Shown piece by piece: positions 38,178 through 48,653 of a stretch of 64,000 bases of DNA; the stretch's first letter is position 1; each line of letters opens with the position of its first letter. This stretch comes from Anaerolineae bacterium (GTDB lineage: Bacteria; Chloroflexota; Anaerolineae; Aggregatilineales; Phototrophicaceae). Both the position numbers and the translations under genes were made by a program. Location: assembly GCA_022826865.1 (NCBI GenBank), contig JAJDUC010000079.1, positions 1 to 64,000 of the forward strand, given 5' to 3'. Below the pieces are notes generated by a model that made no database searches, had not been told where the DNA came from, and worked only from the letters and a program-made list of their open reading frames with translations.

Positions 38178-38207
38178 ATAAACACCGCCGCGGAGGACGG
38201 TGTTTAT
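38178..38207 (-). promoter_or_regulatory. 10-bp-stem hairpin between tRNA-Trp and secE
   Basis: ATAAACACCG-N10-CGGTGTTTAT perfect inverted repeat. Confidence 0.6.
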
Positions 38208-38218
38208 GTGATTCAATA

Positions 38219-38291
38219 CAGGGGCAGAAAGACTCGAACTCTCGACCTACGGTTTTGGAAACCGGCGCTCTACCAACTGAGCTATGCCCCT
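38219..38291 (-). tRNA. tRNA-Trp (CCA)
   Basis: Complement AGGGGCATAGCTCAGTTGGTAGAGCGCCGGTTTCCAAAACCGTAGGTCGAGAGTTCGAGTCTTTCTGCCCCTG folds as cloverleaf, anticodon CCA. Confidence 0.93.
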
Positions 38292-38341
38292 ATGTGATCC
38301 GCGCGTCCCGCAACTACTATACACCAATACGAAGCACAAAT

Positions 38342-38503
38342 CTACTTGGTTTCGCGATACAACACGTGCCGGCGCAGGTAGGGGTCGAATTTGCGCAACT
38401 CAAGACGCCCCTGGGTATTGCGGCGGCTTTTCTCCGTGATATAGATGTGACCGCTTTCCGTGCTGCGCAGCTTGACGACGATGCGCTGTCCTTTTTTCGC
38501 CAT
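38342..38503 (-). CDS. rpmG: 50S ribosomal protein L33 (53 aa, absent from ORF track)
   Basis: Translated by hand: [53 protein letters not shown]. Confidence 0.95.
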   Translation of the reverse strand: MAKKGQRIVVKLRSTESGHIYITEKSRRNTQGRLELRKFDPYLRRHVLYRETK

Positions 38504-38553
38504 GATCTTTCCTTAAGCAACTTCTTCGGGCGCCTTGCGCAGCGCCGGGCTAG

Positions 38554-38625
38554 AGCCTCCGATGAGATTTGAACTCATGACCTCGCCCTTACCAAGGGAG
38601 CGCTCTACCCCTGAGCTACGGAGGC
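38554..38625 (-). tRNA. tRNA-Thr (GGT)
   Basis: Complement GCCTCCGTAGCTCAGGGGTAGAGCGCTCCCTTGGTAAGGGCGAGGTCATGAGTTCAAATCTCATCGGAGGCT, anticodon GGT. Confidence 0.93.
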
Positions 38626-38663
38626 GTTTCGCCGCCCGCGCAAAGCATGCGGCGACAAATCAG

Positions 38664-38746
38664 TGGGCCGGACTGGATTCGAACCAGTGTAGGCTCTCGC
38701 CAGCGAATTTACAGTCCGCCCCCTTTAGCCACTCGGGCACCGACCC
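38664..38746 (-). tRNA. tRNA-Tyr (GTA)
   Basis: Complement GGGTCGGTGCCCGAGTGGCTAAAGGGGGCGGACTGTAAATTCGCTGG...; long variable arm; anticodon GTA. Confidence 0.93.
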
Positions 38747-38769
38747 GCTTGATTCGGCTGTTAAGCCAG

Positions 38770-38842
38770 AGCCACCACTGGGATTTGAACCCAGAACAAC
38801 CTGTTTACAAAACAGGTGCTCTGCCGATTGAGCTATGGTGGC
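38770..38842 (-). tRNA. tRNA-Thr (TGT)
   Basis: Complement GCCACCATAGCTCAATCGGCAGAGCACCTGTTTTGTAAACAGG..., anticodon TGT. Confidence 0.93.
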
Positions 38843-38932
38843 GCAGACCCGTAAGTCTACCACGCGGACAGAGCGCGCTCAAGGCAAGTTTCCAATGATG
38901 GGCAATGATTGTACGACGGCGCTCCGGCCTTG

Positions 38933-39865
38933 TCAAGAGCGCCTGCCGCTGCCAGGGTCGAGGAAGTCGGGCTGTTCCCAAGCAGGATTCGGGTAGCGGT
39001 AAAAGCCCCGGCCGGTCTTGACGCCAAGCTCGCCGCGCTCGATACGGTCCGTCAATATCGGCCGCGGCCGGTCGGCCGGATCGCCACTCTCGGCCGCGTA
39101 GCGCAGCTCAATGTCGCGGATCACATCGAGGCCGATGCGATCCATCTGCGCGAAGGGCGGCGGTTTTTCCCGTCCGAATTTGATCATCCAGGCGCGGTCG
39201 ATATCTTCAAAGCTGGCCACGCCGCTATCCGCCACGCGCATCGCTTCCTTCTTGACCGCGCGCCAGACTCGGTTGAAAACCAGACCAGCGCTCTCCTTGT
39301 TCACACGCAAGGGCAATAACCGGATCGCGCGGGCGAACTGCGTCAAGTCATGCAGCACATCGTGTCGCGTACAACTGCCGCCGCCCAGATCCACCATCGG
39401 ACTATCCCAAACCGGCAGGTAAAAATGGAGATTCGCCACCTGCTCGGGGCGCTCGGTCGCGCCTTCCAGCAAGCTCACGCGAATCGACGAACTGTTGGTC
39501 GCGATGATCGCGCCCGGATTGAGTGTCTTATCCATTTGGGCGAACAGAGCCCGCTTGAGCTCAAGCCGTTCCGGCGCCGCTTCAATGGCCAGGTCCACGC
39601 CGCGCAGGGCGCCCTCCAAGCGCGTGGCGTAAGTGATCCGCGCGAAGATCGCGTCCGCTTCGCAAGCGGATGGTCCAGCTTCCGCCAGCCAGCCGGCGAC
39701 GGTCTGTCGCTGCGATGCTTCCGCATCAATCAGTACGGCGGCATCAATATCGTAAAGCGCAACCGGGAAACCATGCCGCGCAGCCTGCAGGGAAATCTGC
39801 CGGCCCATCGTACCGGCGCCAATTACCGCGACACTTTGTATCTTCGACATTTCTGAATGCCCCAC
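38933..39865 (-). CDS. 3-hydroxyacyl-CoA dehydrogenase family (paralog 2)
   Basis: VAVIGAGTMGRQISLQAARHGFPVALYDID; IIATNSSSIRVSLL. Confidence 0.85.
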   Translation of the reverse strand: MGHSEMSKIQSVAVIGAGTMGRQISLQAARHGFPVALYDIDAAVLIDAEASQRQTVAGWLAEAGPSACEADAIFARITYATRLEGALRGVDLAIEAAPERLELKRALFAQMDKTLNPGAIIATNSSSIRVSLLEGATERPEQVANLHFYLPVWDSPMVDLGGGSCTRHDVLHDLTQFARAIRLLPLRVNKESAGLVFNRVWRAVKKEAMRVADSGVASFEDIDRAWMIKFGREKPPPFAQMDRIGLDVIRDIELRYAAESGDPADRPRPILTDRIERGELGVKTGRGFYRYPNPAWEQPDFLDPGSGRRS

Positions 39866-39867
39866 GC

Positions 39868-40887
39868 TTAGCGCGCCTCCGAAGGAAACTCGGCCAACAA
39901 GCGAGCGAGCGCGGCATATCGCTTGTCGCGTTCGATTAGCAATTGTTCGCGTTCATCTTCACTATAGCCATAAAAGCCTGCAAGCGATTTGCTACCGTGA
40001 TTGCCCTTCGCCACGATTTCCTCCAGGGCATGCGGCGTCGCCCATTCCTCGCCCAGCCCATCCCGCAAAACGGAAAATATGTTGGCGTAGACATCCAGGC
40101 CGGCCATATCGGCGATTTGAAAGGGTCCGTAAAATGGCAGCCGAAAACCGAAACAGCTGCGTACAACTTCGTCGACCTCCCGCGGCGTCGCCAAGCCGGC
40201 TTCAACGCAGGCCAAGGCCTCGCGAAACAGCGCCAACTGGATGCGATTGGCGACAAATCCGGGACCGCTGCTGACCGTCGCCGGCCGCTTGCCGAGCGCC
40301 AGCAGGAATGCGCGCGCGGCATCCACAACCCGGGGATCGGTGAACGCCGAAGGGATAAGCTCAACGCCGGGCGTCCATTCCGGCGGATTGAACCAGTGCA
40401 TGCCCAGGAAGCGGTCCTTGCGCTGGACAAATTCCGCCAGGTCGTCAATCGGCAAGGAAGATGTGTTCGTGGCAATGATGGCTTCAGCCGGCGCTTGCGC
40501 CGCGCATTCGGCGAGCACCGCGCTTTTGACCTCGATGCGCTCGGGCACGGCTTCAAAGACCAGATCGGCGCTGGCTGCAGCCGTAGCGATCCCATCGGCA
40601 GTGGAAACTTTCCGCGCCGCGTCAAGGGCCCGCTCCGGCAGCAGATCCGCCTCAACCTGCCCGCGTACGCGCTCCAGCAGTGCAGCCGAAGCCTGGCGCG
40701 ATCGTTCCGGCGTCTCGTCGACTATGACGACATCCAGGTCGGCAAGCGCAAAGCACTCGGCGACACCCAAGCCCATCGTGCCGGCGCCGATGACAGTGGC
40801 GCGCTTAATCCTCTTCATCGACCTCTCATTCACTACGAAAAAAACGAACATGCCGTCACTAGACAGCATGCCCGCCTTAAAGCTCAC
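39868..40887 (-). CDS. 3-hydroxyacyl-CoA dehydrogenase family (paralog 1)
   Basis: ATVIGAGTMGLGVAECFALADLDVVIVDE; IIATNTSSLPIDDLAEFV; GMHWFNPPEWTPGVELI. Confidence 0.88.
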   Translation of the reverse strand: MSFKAGMLSSDGMFVFFVVNERSMKRIKRATVIGAGTMGLGVAECFALADLDVVIVDETPERSRQASAALLERVRGQVEADLLPERALDAARKVSTADGIATAAASADLVFEAVPERIEVKSAVLAECAAQAPAEAIIATNTSSLPIDDLAEFVQRKDRFLGMHWFNPPEWTPGVELIPSAFTDPRVVDAARAFLLALGKRPATVSSGPGFVANRIQLALFREALACVEAGLATPREVDEVVRSCFGFRLPFYGPFQIADMAGLDVYANIFSVLRDGLGEEWATPHALEEIVAKGNHGSKSLAGFYGYSEDEREQLLIERDKRYAALARLLAEFPSEAR

Positions 40888-40949
40888 TATCTGATTTTCA
40901 CGCGACCGCTATTGACAAAATGCAATCACGCTTCAGCCGATACCAGGGC

Positions 40950-41777
40950 TTAACGACGCCTGCCGGGGCGACGCCCGCGCCGACCTTCCGTCAACAGCAT
41001 TTCGCTGCTGACGTACTCCGACTGATAGGCGTAGCTTTCCATCTGCATCGCGCTTTCCCCAGCCGCGAGGATCATCGCGCAGCCATCGCGCAAGCAACGG
41101 AGCACATCGTCGCCGGGTCCTGTCTGCGTCAAGACGACTTGCGTGCGCTCGGCATAGGCCACATGCTTCTCAACCTCGTGGAAGACCTCACTGCCGGCAT
41201 AGAACATCGCCCCGCCGGGGCCTTCGGCCATCATGCGCACCTGCGACGCGGCGAAAAGCTCACGCTTGCTCGCTTGGTAATGGCGCTCGGTCGTCATGAC
41301 CATGCTGAGTTTGGGCTGCTGCAGATAATGTTCGAGCTTGGCTTCCGCTGCGCGTCGGGCATTGTCGGTCGCCGCGAGCAGTTGCGCGCCCCGCGCCATC
41401 TGATTGGCGGCTGCGCTCAACCTGCGCGTCAAGTGATCGCGATGATCGGTCAACTGCCTGATATGCTCGCCGGCATATTCAAGCGCGCTGGCGCTCTTCC
41501 GCAATACAAGCGACTGATCCTGGATGTTCTGCTGCGCGGCGGCGAGATCGCTGCGTGTGTGGTCAAGCTCATTCTGCGTCTTGCCAAGCTCATATTGACT
41601 GGCGGCAAGCGCTTCATGCGCAGCGGACAAATCGCCCATCAGGTTCTTGACGCCACCGAAGACCAGCACGGCAACGATCGCGAAGGCGATCAGCAATCCA
41701 AGCATCCGAGACCAAAACAATGACTTGCGTTCTAAGTACTGTGTGCGTTTCATATTTTCCTCCAATTCTTTCATCAC
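40950..41777 (-). CDS. Membrane-anchored coiled-coil protein, unknown function
   Basis: N-terminal TM (MLGLLIAFAIVAVLVFGG) followed by heptad-rich segment. Confidence 0.55.
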   Translation of the reverse strand: MMKELEENMKRTQYLERKSLFWSRMLGLLIAFAIVAVLVFGGVKNLMGDLSAAHEALAASQYELGKTQNELDHTRSDLAAAQQNIQDQSLVLRKSASALEYAGEHIRQLTDHRDHLTRRLSAAANQMARGAQLLAATDNARRAAEAKLEHYLQQPKLSMVMTTERHYQASKRELFAASQVRMMAEGPGGAMFYAGSEVFHEVEKHVAYAERTQVVLTQTGPGDDVLRCLRDGCAMILAAGESAMQMESYAYQSEYVSSEMLLTEGRRGRRPGRRR

Positions 41778-41826
41778 AATTGCAGGTCAATTTGCCGCGA
41801 TACTGCTGGAATTGTATTCCATCAAC

Positions 41827-42570
41827 CTAGTGTACCTCATCAATTTGAATAATGCCAAATGTTTCACCTTTTCGGATCGCAAGTTTGACTTCGCCAATGG
41901 CCTTGGTGACTTCAATATCGCGCGGGCAGGCGGGCGTGCAGTTGAATATCGTGCGGCAGCGCCAGACGCCATTCGGCTCGCTGAGGATATCCAGGCGCTC
42001 TTTCTCGGCTTGATCGCGGGTATCAAAGATGAATCGATGCGCCCCCACAATCGCGGCCGGGCCGACATAATTTCCATTTGCCCAGAAGCTCGGGCAGGCC
42101 GTCGTGCAGCAGGCGCAAAGGATGCACTTGGTTGTATCGTCAAACTGTTCGCGGTCGGCTTGCGTTTGCAGGCGCTCGCGCCCGTCTTCGGGCAGGGCCT
42201 CGTCATTGACAAAGAAGGGCATCACCTGCTTGTAATGATCAAAAAAGGGCTCCATATCGACGATCAGATCTTTGATAACCGGCAGTCCCAGAATCGGCTC
42301 CACCTGAACCTTTTCGCCGACATCGCGAACCAGAATCTTGCAGGCCAGCCGATTGACGCCGTTAATCCGCATCGCATCCGAACCGCAGACGCCGTGCGCG
42401 CAAGAACGCCGCAGCGACAGAGAGCCGTCCTGCTCCCACTTGATGCGATGCAGCATTTCCAGCACGCGGTCGGTCGGGTCCACATCCCGCAGGACAAATT
42501 CTTGCCAATAAGGCTTTTCCTGGCCGGGTACATCCGGGTTCTGCCGTCTGATTCTGAATGTGACTTCCAT
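41827..42570 (-). CDS. sdhB: Succinate dehydrogenase iron-sulfur subunit
   Basis: SLRRSCAHGVCGSDAMRING; CILCACCTTACPSFW; CPRDIEVTKAI. Confidence 0.93.
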   Translation of the reverse strand: MEVTFRIRRQNPDVPGQEKPYWQEFVLRDVDPTDRVLEMLHRIKWEQDGSLSLRRSCAHGVCGSDAMRINGVNRLACKILVRDVGEKVQVEPILGLPVIKDLIVDMEPFFDHYKQVMPFFVNDEALPEDGRERLQTQADREQFDDTTKCILCACCTTACPSFWANGNYVGPAAIVGAHRFIFDTRDQAEKERLDILSEPNGVWRCRTIFNCTPACPRDIEVTKAIGEVKLAIRKGETFGIIQIDEVH

Positions 42571-42608
42571 GATTCTCTCGATTCCGTTTGACGAATTGGC
42601 GCCGCCGA

Positions 42609-44501
42609 TCAGTAGACCCGCTCAATCGGGCGGAACTTCTGCTGGTCTTCCGGTATGCCCTGTTCGATCTCTTCTTCCCAGAGCGACAGGTCAACCTTCT
42701 TGTCGAAATGGGCTTCGTAGGACGGATCACTCATCTCGCCAGTTTGATAAATTAGGGAGTGCGCCATCCAATTCTCGTCGTCGCGCTTCTTGAAGTCCTC
42801 GCGGCTGTGGGCGCCACGGCTTTCCTTGCGCTCGTAAGCTGTCCGCGCCGTCACATCAGCCAGATCCAGCAGGCAGCCCAGCTCCCAGGCTTCCATCACA
42901 TCGGTGTTGAATACACGCGATTTGTCATCAATTTGCAGATCAGTGCGGAAGCGCTCGCGCAGTTCGGCCAAATCGTCGATGCCCTTTTGCAATGTTTCTT
43001 CGGTGCGGAAGACACCGACATTGTCCATCATCGTCTGCTGCATCAGAGCGCGCAGTTCACCCGGGCGCGATTTGCCCGAGCCGCCGCGAATCCGCTCGTA
43101 TTCCGCTTCAATCTCCCCGCCGGCGTCAGCGGGCAACGGCGTCCAGTCGGCGCCTTTGACGTATTCAGCGACTTTCATGCCGCCTCGCCGCCCGAAGACA
43201 ACCAGATCGACCAGCGAATTGGTGCCGAGTCGGTTGGCGCCGTGTACGCTGACGCAGGCCGTTTCACCCGCCGCATAGGCGCCGGGCATGACCGCGCCGT
43301 CGGCGTCAATCACGACCTCGGCATCGACATTCGTTGGAATGCCGCCCATCGCATAATGCGCGGTTGGCTGCACCGGCATCGGCTCCTTCACCGGGTCGAC
43401 GCCCAGGTAAGTACGGCAAAAGTCGAGGATATCAGGGAGTTTTCGCTCGACCGTGCCTTCGTCAATGAAATCTTTACGGTCCCGCCCCTCTTCGGCAAAG
43501 TAGCGGTTGACCGTCTGCGGCCGCACATCCAGGTGCACATAACCGCGGTTCTTGATGCTGCGGCCGGCGCGGGTCTCCAGATATATGGCGCGGCTGACGA
43601 CATCGCGGCTCGCCAGGTCTTTTGCGCTCGGCGCATATCGCTCCATGAAGCGCTCGCCCTGGCTGTTGATCAGCACGCCGCCTTCGCCGCGCACGCCTTC
43701 GGTGATCAAAATGCCCATCCGATAGATGCCGGTGGGGTGAAACTGGAAGAATTCCATATCCTGCAGCGGCACACCGCGGCGCAGCGCAATCGCCGCGCCA
43801 TCGCCCGTCAGCGAATGGGCATTGCTCGTGACTGACCAGCAGCGCCCCCAGCCGCCGGAAGCGAAGAAACTGGCCTTGCCATGAAAGATGTGAAACTCGC
43901 CCGTGCCCAACTCAATCGCGACAACGCCGGCGACCGTTCCGCCAACGACGATCATGTCGACGACCTGGAATTCGTCAAAGAACTTGACTTCGTTCTTGAT
44001 GCATTGCTGATACAGCGTCTGCAATATCATGTGCCCGGTGCGGTCGGCGGCATGACAGGCGCGCCGCACCAATTCTTCGCCGAAGTTGCGCGTATGCCCG
44101 CCAAAGCGCCGCTGGCTGATGCGTTTTTCGGAGGTGCGGTCGAAGGGCAAACCCATATGCTCCAACTCGATCACGGCGTCGACGGCATTCTCCGCCAGGA
44201 TTTTCGCCGCCGCCTGATCCGTTAGATAATCGCCGCCTTTGACGGTGTCATAAGTGTGGTAGATCGGACGGTCCTCGTCCAGATTCCCGAGCGCCGCGCC
44301 GATGCCCCCCTGCGCCGCGCCGGTATGGCTGCGCGTGGGGTAGAGCTTGCTCACCACAGCAACATCAGCGCCGCCTTTGCTGGCATAGAGCGCCGCCATC
44401 AAACCGGCCCCGCCGGCGCCAATGATGATTGCATCGTGTTTATGAACTTGCATGAATGGCCCGCTCCCGCAGCTGTCTCGCCGCGCCCGCCCAGGGTCCA
44501 A
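42609..44501 (-). CDS. sdhA: Succinate dehydrogenase flavoprotein subunit
   Basis: [64 protein letters not shown]. Confidence 0.95.
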   Translation of the reverse strand: MDPGRARRDSCGSGPFMQVHKHDAIIIGAGGAGLMAALYASKGGADVAVVSKLYPTRSHTGAAQGGIGAALGNLDEDRPIYHTYDTVKGGDYLTDQAAAKILAENAVDAVIELEHMGLPFDRTSEKRISQRRFGGHTRNFGEELVRRACHAADRTGHMILQTLYQQCIKNEVKFFDEFQVVDMIVVGGTVAGVVAIELGTGEFHIFHGKASFFASGGWGRCWSVTSNAHSLTGDGAAIALRRGVPLQDMEFFQFHPTGIYRMGILITEGVRGEGGVLINSQGERFMERYAPSAKDLASRDVVSRAIYLETRAGRSIKNRGYVHLDVRPQTVNRYFAEEGRDRKDFIDEGTVERKLPDILDFCRTYLGVDPVKEPMPVQPTAHYAMGGIPTNVDAEVVIDADGAVMPGAYAAGETACVSVHGANRLGTNSLVDLVVFGRRGGMKVAEYVKGADWTPLPADAGGEIEAEYERIRGGSGKSRPGELRALMQQTMMDNVGVFRTEETLQKGIDDLAELRERFRTDLQIDDKSRVFNTDVMEAWELGCLLDLADVTARTAYERKESRGAHSREDFKKRDDENWMAHSLIYQTGEMSDPSYEAHFDKKVDLSLWEEEIEQGIPEDQQKFRPIERVY

Positions 44502-44522
44502 ACCGCCAGGCGCTGATTTGGC

Positions 44523-45629
44523 TCATTCTCCCGCCTCCGCGTCGCCAGCGCCGTTGAGCCAGGCTTCGAGCTCGGCCGGCACTTCTTCACCGCGCAGCTC
44601 ATAGATCTCAGCCGTGGCCGCCATGGCTTCGCCGATGATGTCCTTTTCCAGCGGAACGAATAGCGCCGCCGCCCCCAGCGCCAGCAAGACGGCCGCGATC
44701 ACCGTGCACAACGCCACAGATGTCCGCCGGGCGAAGTGATTGAAGCTGGTGAAATCGGTCAAGACATAACGCAGGCCGTTGAAGCCGTGCAGCGTGACAA
44801 GCACCAGCAGAAACATATCGTAGACGCGCCAGACAAAGACGCCGCCGGCCGCATAACTCCAGCGATGATAAACGAACTCGACCGCGCTCGGCACTGCGCC
44901 GATGGTCCCGTTGCTTGCCAATGTCCCGGCGACCTCTTGCGCCGCGGTAATATCAAACACGCCTTGCACGACGTGCATCAGCGCCAGATGACCAAAAACC
45001 AGCGGCAGGATCAAGATGCCGCTCAAGCGCATGAAGGCCCACCAGAAGCCTTCGATCGGGCTCGCTTGCGGGTACCGCGAGCGGGTTGAAGAATCGCCGC
45101 TGATCAAGCTGTAAACCGCCGCCAGAACAATCGCCGCCACCAGAACAGCGACGAAACCGGCGATGAAGGGCAGCTGCTCCAGGATCGAGAAGAGGACCAC
45201 ATCCAGCAGCCTGTCCCCGGCGATGGCTTGCTCGACCAGATAAAAGTCGATGACATGCGATAGCATGCCCAGGAAAACCGGCGCCAGCGCCAACAGCGTC
45301 AAGACCAGCACGGCGACCGCCGCCTGGGCCTGATGCCGCCACAACTCCGGCTTGTAATCAAAGATGACGATGCGAATGCCGTTGAAGGCGTGATAGACAA
45401 CCGCGAAGACCAGACCAAATTCGCCAATCGTGAATATTGGCGATTGATAGGCGGCGATGGCTTTGACATAGAGCTCGGGATAGAAGACCGCCCATGAGGT
45501 ATCGACCACATGCAGCGCCAGAAACAAGACCACGCCGACGCCGGTCAAACGGTGCAGAACCCAACTCCACTGCCCGATGGCGCCGCGATAACGCAGAGTT
45601 TCTCTGACGGTAAGGACGAGGCTGGTCAA
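44523..45629 (-). CDS. Fused SdhC-SdhD cytochrome b subunit
   Basis: GQWSWVLHRLTGVGVVLFLALHVVDT plus a second half with FWWAFMRLSGILILPLVFGHLALMHVV and LVLVTLHGFNGLRYVLTD; TTG start at 45629 preferred. Confidence 0.8.
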   Translation of the reverse strand: MTSLVLTVRETLRYRGAIGQWSWVLHRLTGVGVVLFLALHVVDTSWAVFYPELYVKAIAAYQSPIFTIGEFGLVFAVVYHAFNGIRIVIFDYKPELWRHQAQAAVAVLVLTLLALAPVFLGMLSHVIDFYLVEQAIAGDRLLDVVLFSILEQLPFIAGFVAVLVAAIVLAAVYSLISGDSSTRSRYPQASPIEGFWWAFMRLSGILILPLVFGHLALMHVVQGVFDITAAQEVAGTLASNGTIGAVPSAVEFVYHRWSYAAGGVFVWRVYDMFLLVLVTLHGFNGLRYVLTDFTSFNHFARRTSVALCTVIAAVLLALGAAALFVPLEKDIIGEAMAATAEIYELRGEEVPAELEAWLNGAGDAEAGE

Positions 45630-45747
45630 GGGATGGCCTTTCTCATGTATGCCCTTCGGCGCTTGCCCGGGTATGCTGCGTCCCGGGGAACAATCGCGAT
45701 GATTATAACACGCGCATCGGCAGGCGAAAGGGCAAGCAGACCTGCCA

Positions 45748-45932
45748 CAGTGCAATCGCATCAAAACATTATCCGCCGATGGCCATGTAAAAATGTAGGG
45801 GCGTCTCGTGAGACGCCCGTTGAAAATGGCTTGCAAATTGTGGGCGTTTCAGCGAAACGCCCCTACAGATTACGATGGTTGAGCAAAATTTGACATTTAT
45901 CGGCGCAATTTCAATTTGCGGTGTTTGCTCTG
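45748..45932 (-). repeat. MITE-A copy 4 (diverged)
   Basis: cagtgcaatcgcatcaaaa...gtaggggcgtctcgtgagacgccc...gggcgtttcagcgaaacgcccctac...; diverged right end. Confidence 0.8.
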
Positions 45933-46001
45933 AGCATGCGCCTGTTGACAGGTCGGCGAATCGGAGTAAGCTGAAACAGACTTAGCGCGGGAGGTTAGCC
46001 G

Positions 46002-47417
46002 ATGAACGACTTCAATGCATTAATCAATGGCCTGCATGGTTTCAGTATCGCTATTGGCCTGGTCCTGGGATTGGTGGGCGGGTTTGTCTTTGCCATGTTG
46101 ACCTATCGATTCTATGGCAAAAACTTCCGCAATACGTTTGAGAGGCTGTCGGATGAAATGAAAAAGTCGTATGACGGCGTGACCAGCGAAATGAAATCGT
46201 CTTTCAAAAGCCTTTCTTCTGAAGCATTGGCTAACAATCAGAGCGACTTCTTGACACTGGCCGACCGTGAGTTGGACAAAAAGAGCCAACAGCACACGAC
46301 CGAACTTCAATCCAAGAAGGCGCTCATCGACACGCAACTACAGCAAATGTCCGAGACCCTCAAGGCGGTGCCTGCGGAATTGGAAAAGAACCAGAGCAAA
46401 GTCACAGAAGTATTAGACAAATCGGCAGAGCAAATTGAGAAATCGAATAAGAGCTATCTGGACCAGTTGACGGAGAAATCCGAGACGCAGACGAAACAGC
46501 ATAGCAAGGAATTGGAGGGCAAGAAGGAACTTATCGACCAACGTCTTACTGATATGGATGTGAAGCTGGGCAAAGTTGAGCGGCTGGTGCAAGAATTGCA
46601 AACGGACCGCAAGGCGCAATACGGCGCGCTCGGCCAACAGCTGCAAAGCCTCACGACCACCGCCACCTCGCTGCAAAAGGCGCTGGCTGATAATCAGGCG
46701 CGTGGCCAATGGGGTGAACGCATCGCCGAGCAGATTCTGGAATATCTGGGGCTGAGAGAGGGGATCAGCTACACGCAGCAGACGCTCACGCCGTCGGGCG
46801 AACGCCCGGACTTTACCTTCCTGCTACCCAATCACCTGTCGCTCAACATGGATTGCAAGTTTCCGATCGACAATTACCTCAAATATGTCGAGGCGGACAG
46901 CGACAGCGAGAGACAGGAATACAGCAAAAACTTCCTGCGCAACGTGGAGAAGCATGTCACGGACGTCACGAACCGGGATTACATCAATCCGAAGACAGTC
47001 GATTGCGTGCTGATCTTCATTCCGAACGAGCAGATCTACCGCTTCATCCATGAAGCGGGAACTTCTGTCATAGACTCAGCGCTGCAAAACAAAGTCATTC
47101 TCTGCTCGCCTCTGACTCTGTACATGGTCTTGGCTGTCATCAGGCAAGCCTCGCAGAATTTCAATATCGAACAGCGCTCGCGCGAGATATTCTCCCTGGT
47201 CAATGAAATCCGAGACGAGTGGAAGAAATACAGTGAGCAAATGGCCAAGCTCGAGCGCAGCTTCAAGTCAGTGAATGACAATTTCCACCGCTTGAATTTC
47301 ACGCGATCACGCGCTCTGGACAGACGTTTCGACAAGATTGAAGTGATGCTGGACAGCAACGAACTCAGCAGAGGCGACGCCGAGGATCTGACGCGACTCC
47401 CGGAACAGACGACCTAA
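46002..47417 (+). CDS. rmuC: DNA recombination protein RmuC
   Basis: ARGQWGERIAEQILEYLGLREGISYTQQ; RPDFTFLLPNHLSLNMDCKFPIDNYLKY. Confidence 0.92.
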   Translation: MNDFNALINGLHGFSIAIGLVLGLVGGFVFAMLTYRFYGKNFRNTFERLSDEMKKSYDGVTSEMKSSFKSLSSEALANNQSDFLTLADRELDKKSQQHTTELQSKKALIDTQLQQMSETLKAVPAELEKNQSKVTEVLDKSAEQIEKSNKSYLDQLTEKSETQTKQHSKELEGKKELIDQRLTDMDVKLGKVERLVQELQTDRKAQYGALGQQLQSLTTTATSLQKALADNQARGQWGERIAEQILEYLGLREGISYTQQTLTPSGERPDFTFLLPNHLSLNMDCKFPIDNYLKYVEADSDSERQEYSKNFLRNVEKHVTDVTNRDYINPKTVDCVLIFIPNEQIYRFIHEAGTSVIDSALQNKVILCSPLTLYMVLAVIRQASQNFNIEQRSREIFSLVNEIRDEWKKYSEQMAKLERSFKSVNDNFHRLNFTRSRALDRRFDKIEVMLDSNELSRGDAEDLTRLPEQTT

Positions 47418-48427
47418 TCCAGCGCTTCGGCGACCATCCGCTCCCCCATCAAATCCATCAGCGTATTGGCGATCAACTCCGGATTGTGCCGGATGGTATC
47501 CTGCTTCTGCCAGAGCGCCCGCTTGCCGGACTGGGTATCGGCCACATCGGCCAAGACCGGCCGGACGTTCATCGTCAAGATGTTATGCACTTCGTGCGTA
47601 GTCGGCAGGAGGACATTCACCTGCTCGCGGGCGTACAAGTCCATCAATTCTTCACCTGGTTTACTGGCATTCAGCACCACAAAGTCGAGCACGCCGATTC
47701 CCAGGTACGATATCACCTGCTGTACATGATCCGACAAGGTATAGCCATCGGTTTGACCGGGCTGGGTCGTGGTATTGCAAATGTAGACCTTGGTCGCCTT
47801 TGAATCGCGAATGGCCTGCGTAATTTCTCTGAATGCCAGACAAGCGATCACTGTGGTAAACAGGCTGCCCGGCCCGATTGTGATCAGGTCCGCTTCATGC
47901 AGCGCGGCGAGGCAGGGCGCGTAGGCGGTGGCGTCCGGATTCTGCACGAAGATGCGTTTGATGGCCGCTTTGTCCAGTTGTCTTACATTGAGCTCCTGCT
48001 CGACAATTGTGCCGTCCACCAACTCGGCGCAAATATGTGTGTTCTCTTCCGTTACCGGGTAGATATTTGCCTGCACATCAAGAAATTCGCTGAGCTGCTC
48101 GATCGCCCGGACAAAACTGTCCGACATCTGCGTCAAGGCGGCAATAAAGAGGTTGCCAAAGGCCATGCCATCCAGATTGGGATCGCCCGGCGCGACAATG
48201 CGATGCTGCATCAGCCGCGTCATAAGCGGCTCATCCTTGAGCGCGAGCGTCGCCAAAGCATTCCGGATATCGCCCGGGGCGGGAATCTGAGCAAATTCGC
48301 GGACGATGCCGGTGCTGCGTCCTGTATCGGTGACGGCAATTATGCCGGTTAGATCGCTGCTATGACGCTGCATGCCTTGCATCACTTGCACAGCGCCCAA
48401 ACCGCCGCCAATGGCAACAACTTTCAT
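47414..48427 (-). CDS. yvcK: YvcK/CofD-like family protein
   Basis: VVAIGGGLGAVQVMQGM; VTDTGRSTGIVREFAQIPAPGDIRNAL; LITIGPGSLFTTVIACL. Confidence 0.88.
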   Translation of the reverse strand: MKVVAIGGGLGAVQVMQGMQRHSSDLTGIIAVTDTGRSTGIVREFAQIPAPGDIRNALATLALKDEPLMTRLMQHRIVAPGDPNLDGMAFGNLFIAALTQMSDSFVRAIEQLSEFLDVQANIYPVTEENTHICAELVDGTIVEQELNVRQLDKAAIKRIFVQNPDATAYAPCLAALHEADLITIGPGSLFTTVIACLAFREITQAIRDSKATKVYICNTTTQPGQTDGYTLSDHVQQVISYLGIGVLDFVVLNASKPGEELMDLYAREQVNVLLPTTHEVHNILTMNVRPVLADVADTQSGKRALWQKQDTIRHNPELIANTLMDLMGERMVAEALD

Positions 48428-48653
48428 CTAGTGGAAGCTCCGTGTGCATCGACCGCAATACTGTCCTAGTATAGCGCAGAAGTTTTCCGCGATGCGCCAA
48501 CTTGCCGGTTAATTCGCCCAGCGGCGACGCCTTCGGACGCGCCAAAACCGGGCAGCAGCAACGGAAAAAACACCGGCAAATCAAGGCCGTGTCCCGGGTA
48601 GAGGCGCGTGAAAGCGCTGGAAAATCAAGCAAACTGTGTCATGATATGGCCTG

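Noticed and set aside
38317-38520. 67-aa [20 protein letters not shown]... on the minus strand
   Set aside because: Wrong frame over rpmG; the 53-aa L33 frame is clearly the real gene.
38933-40887. Adjacent 3-hydroxyacyl-CoA dehydrogenase paralogs as a recent duplication
   Set aside because: Proteins are clearly diverged apart from family motifs; ordinary beta-oxidation-type paralogy.
45630-45836. N-terminal extension of the SdhC/D ORF (MQAIFNGRLTRRPYIF...)
   Set aside because: The extension is translated MITE-A sequence; homology to SdhC begins at LTSLVLTVRETLRYRG.
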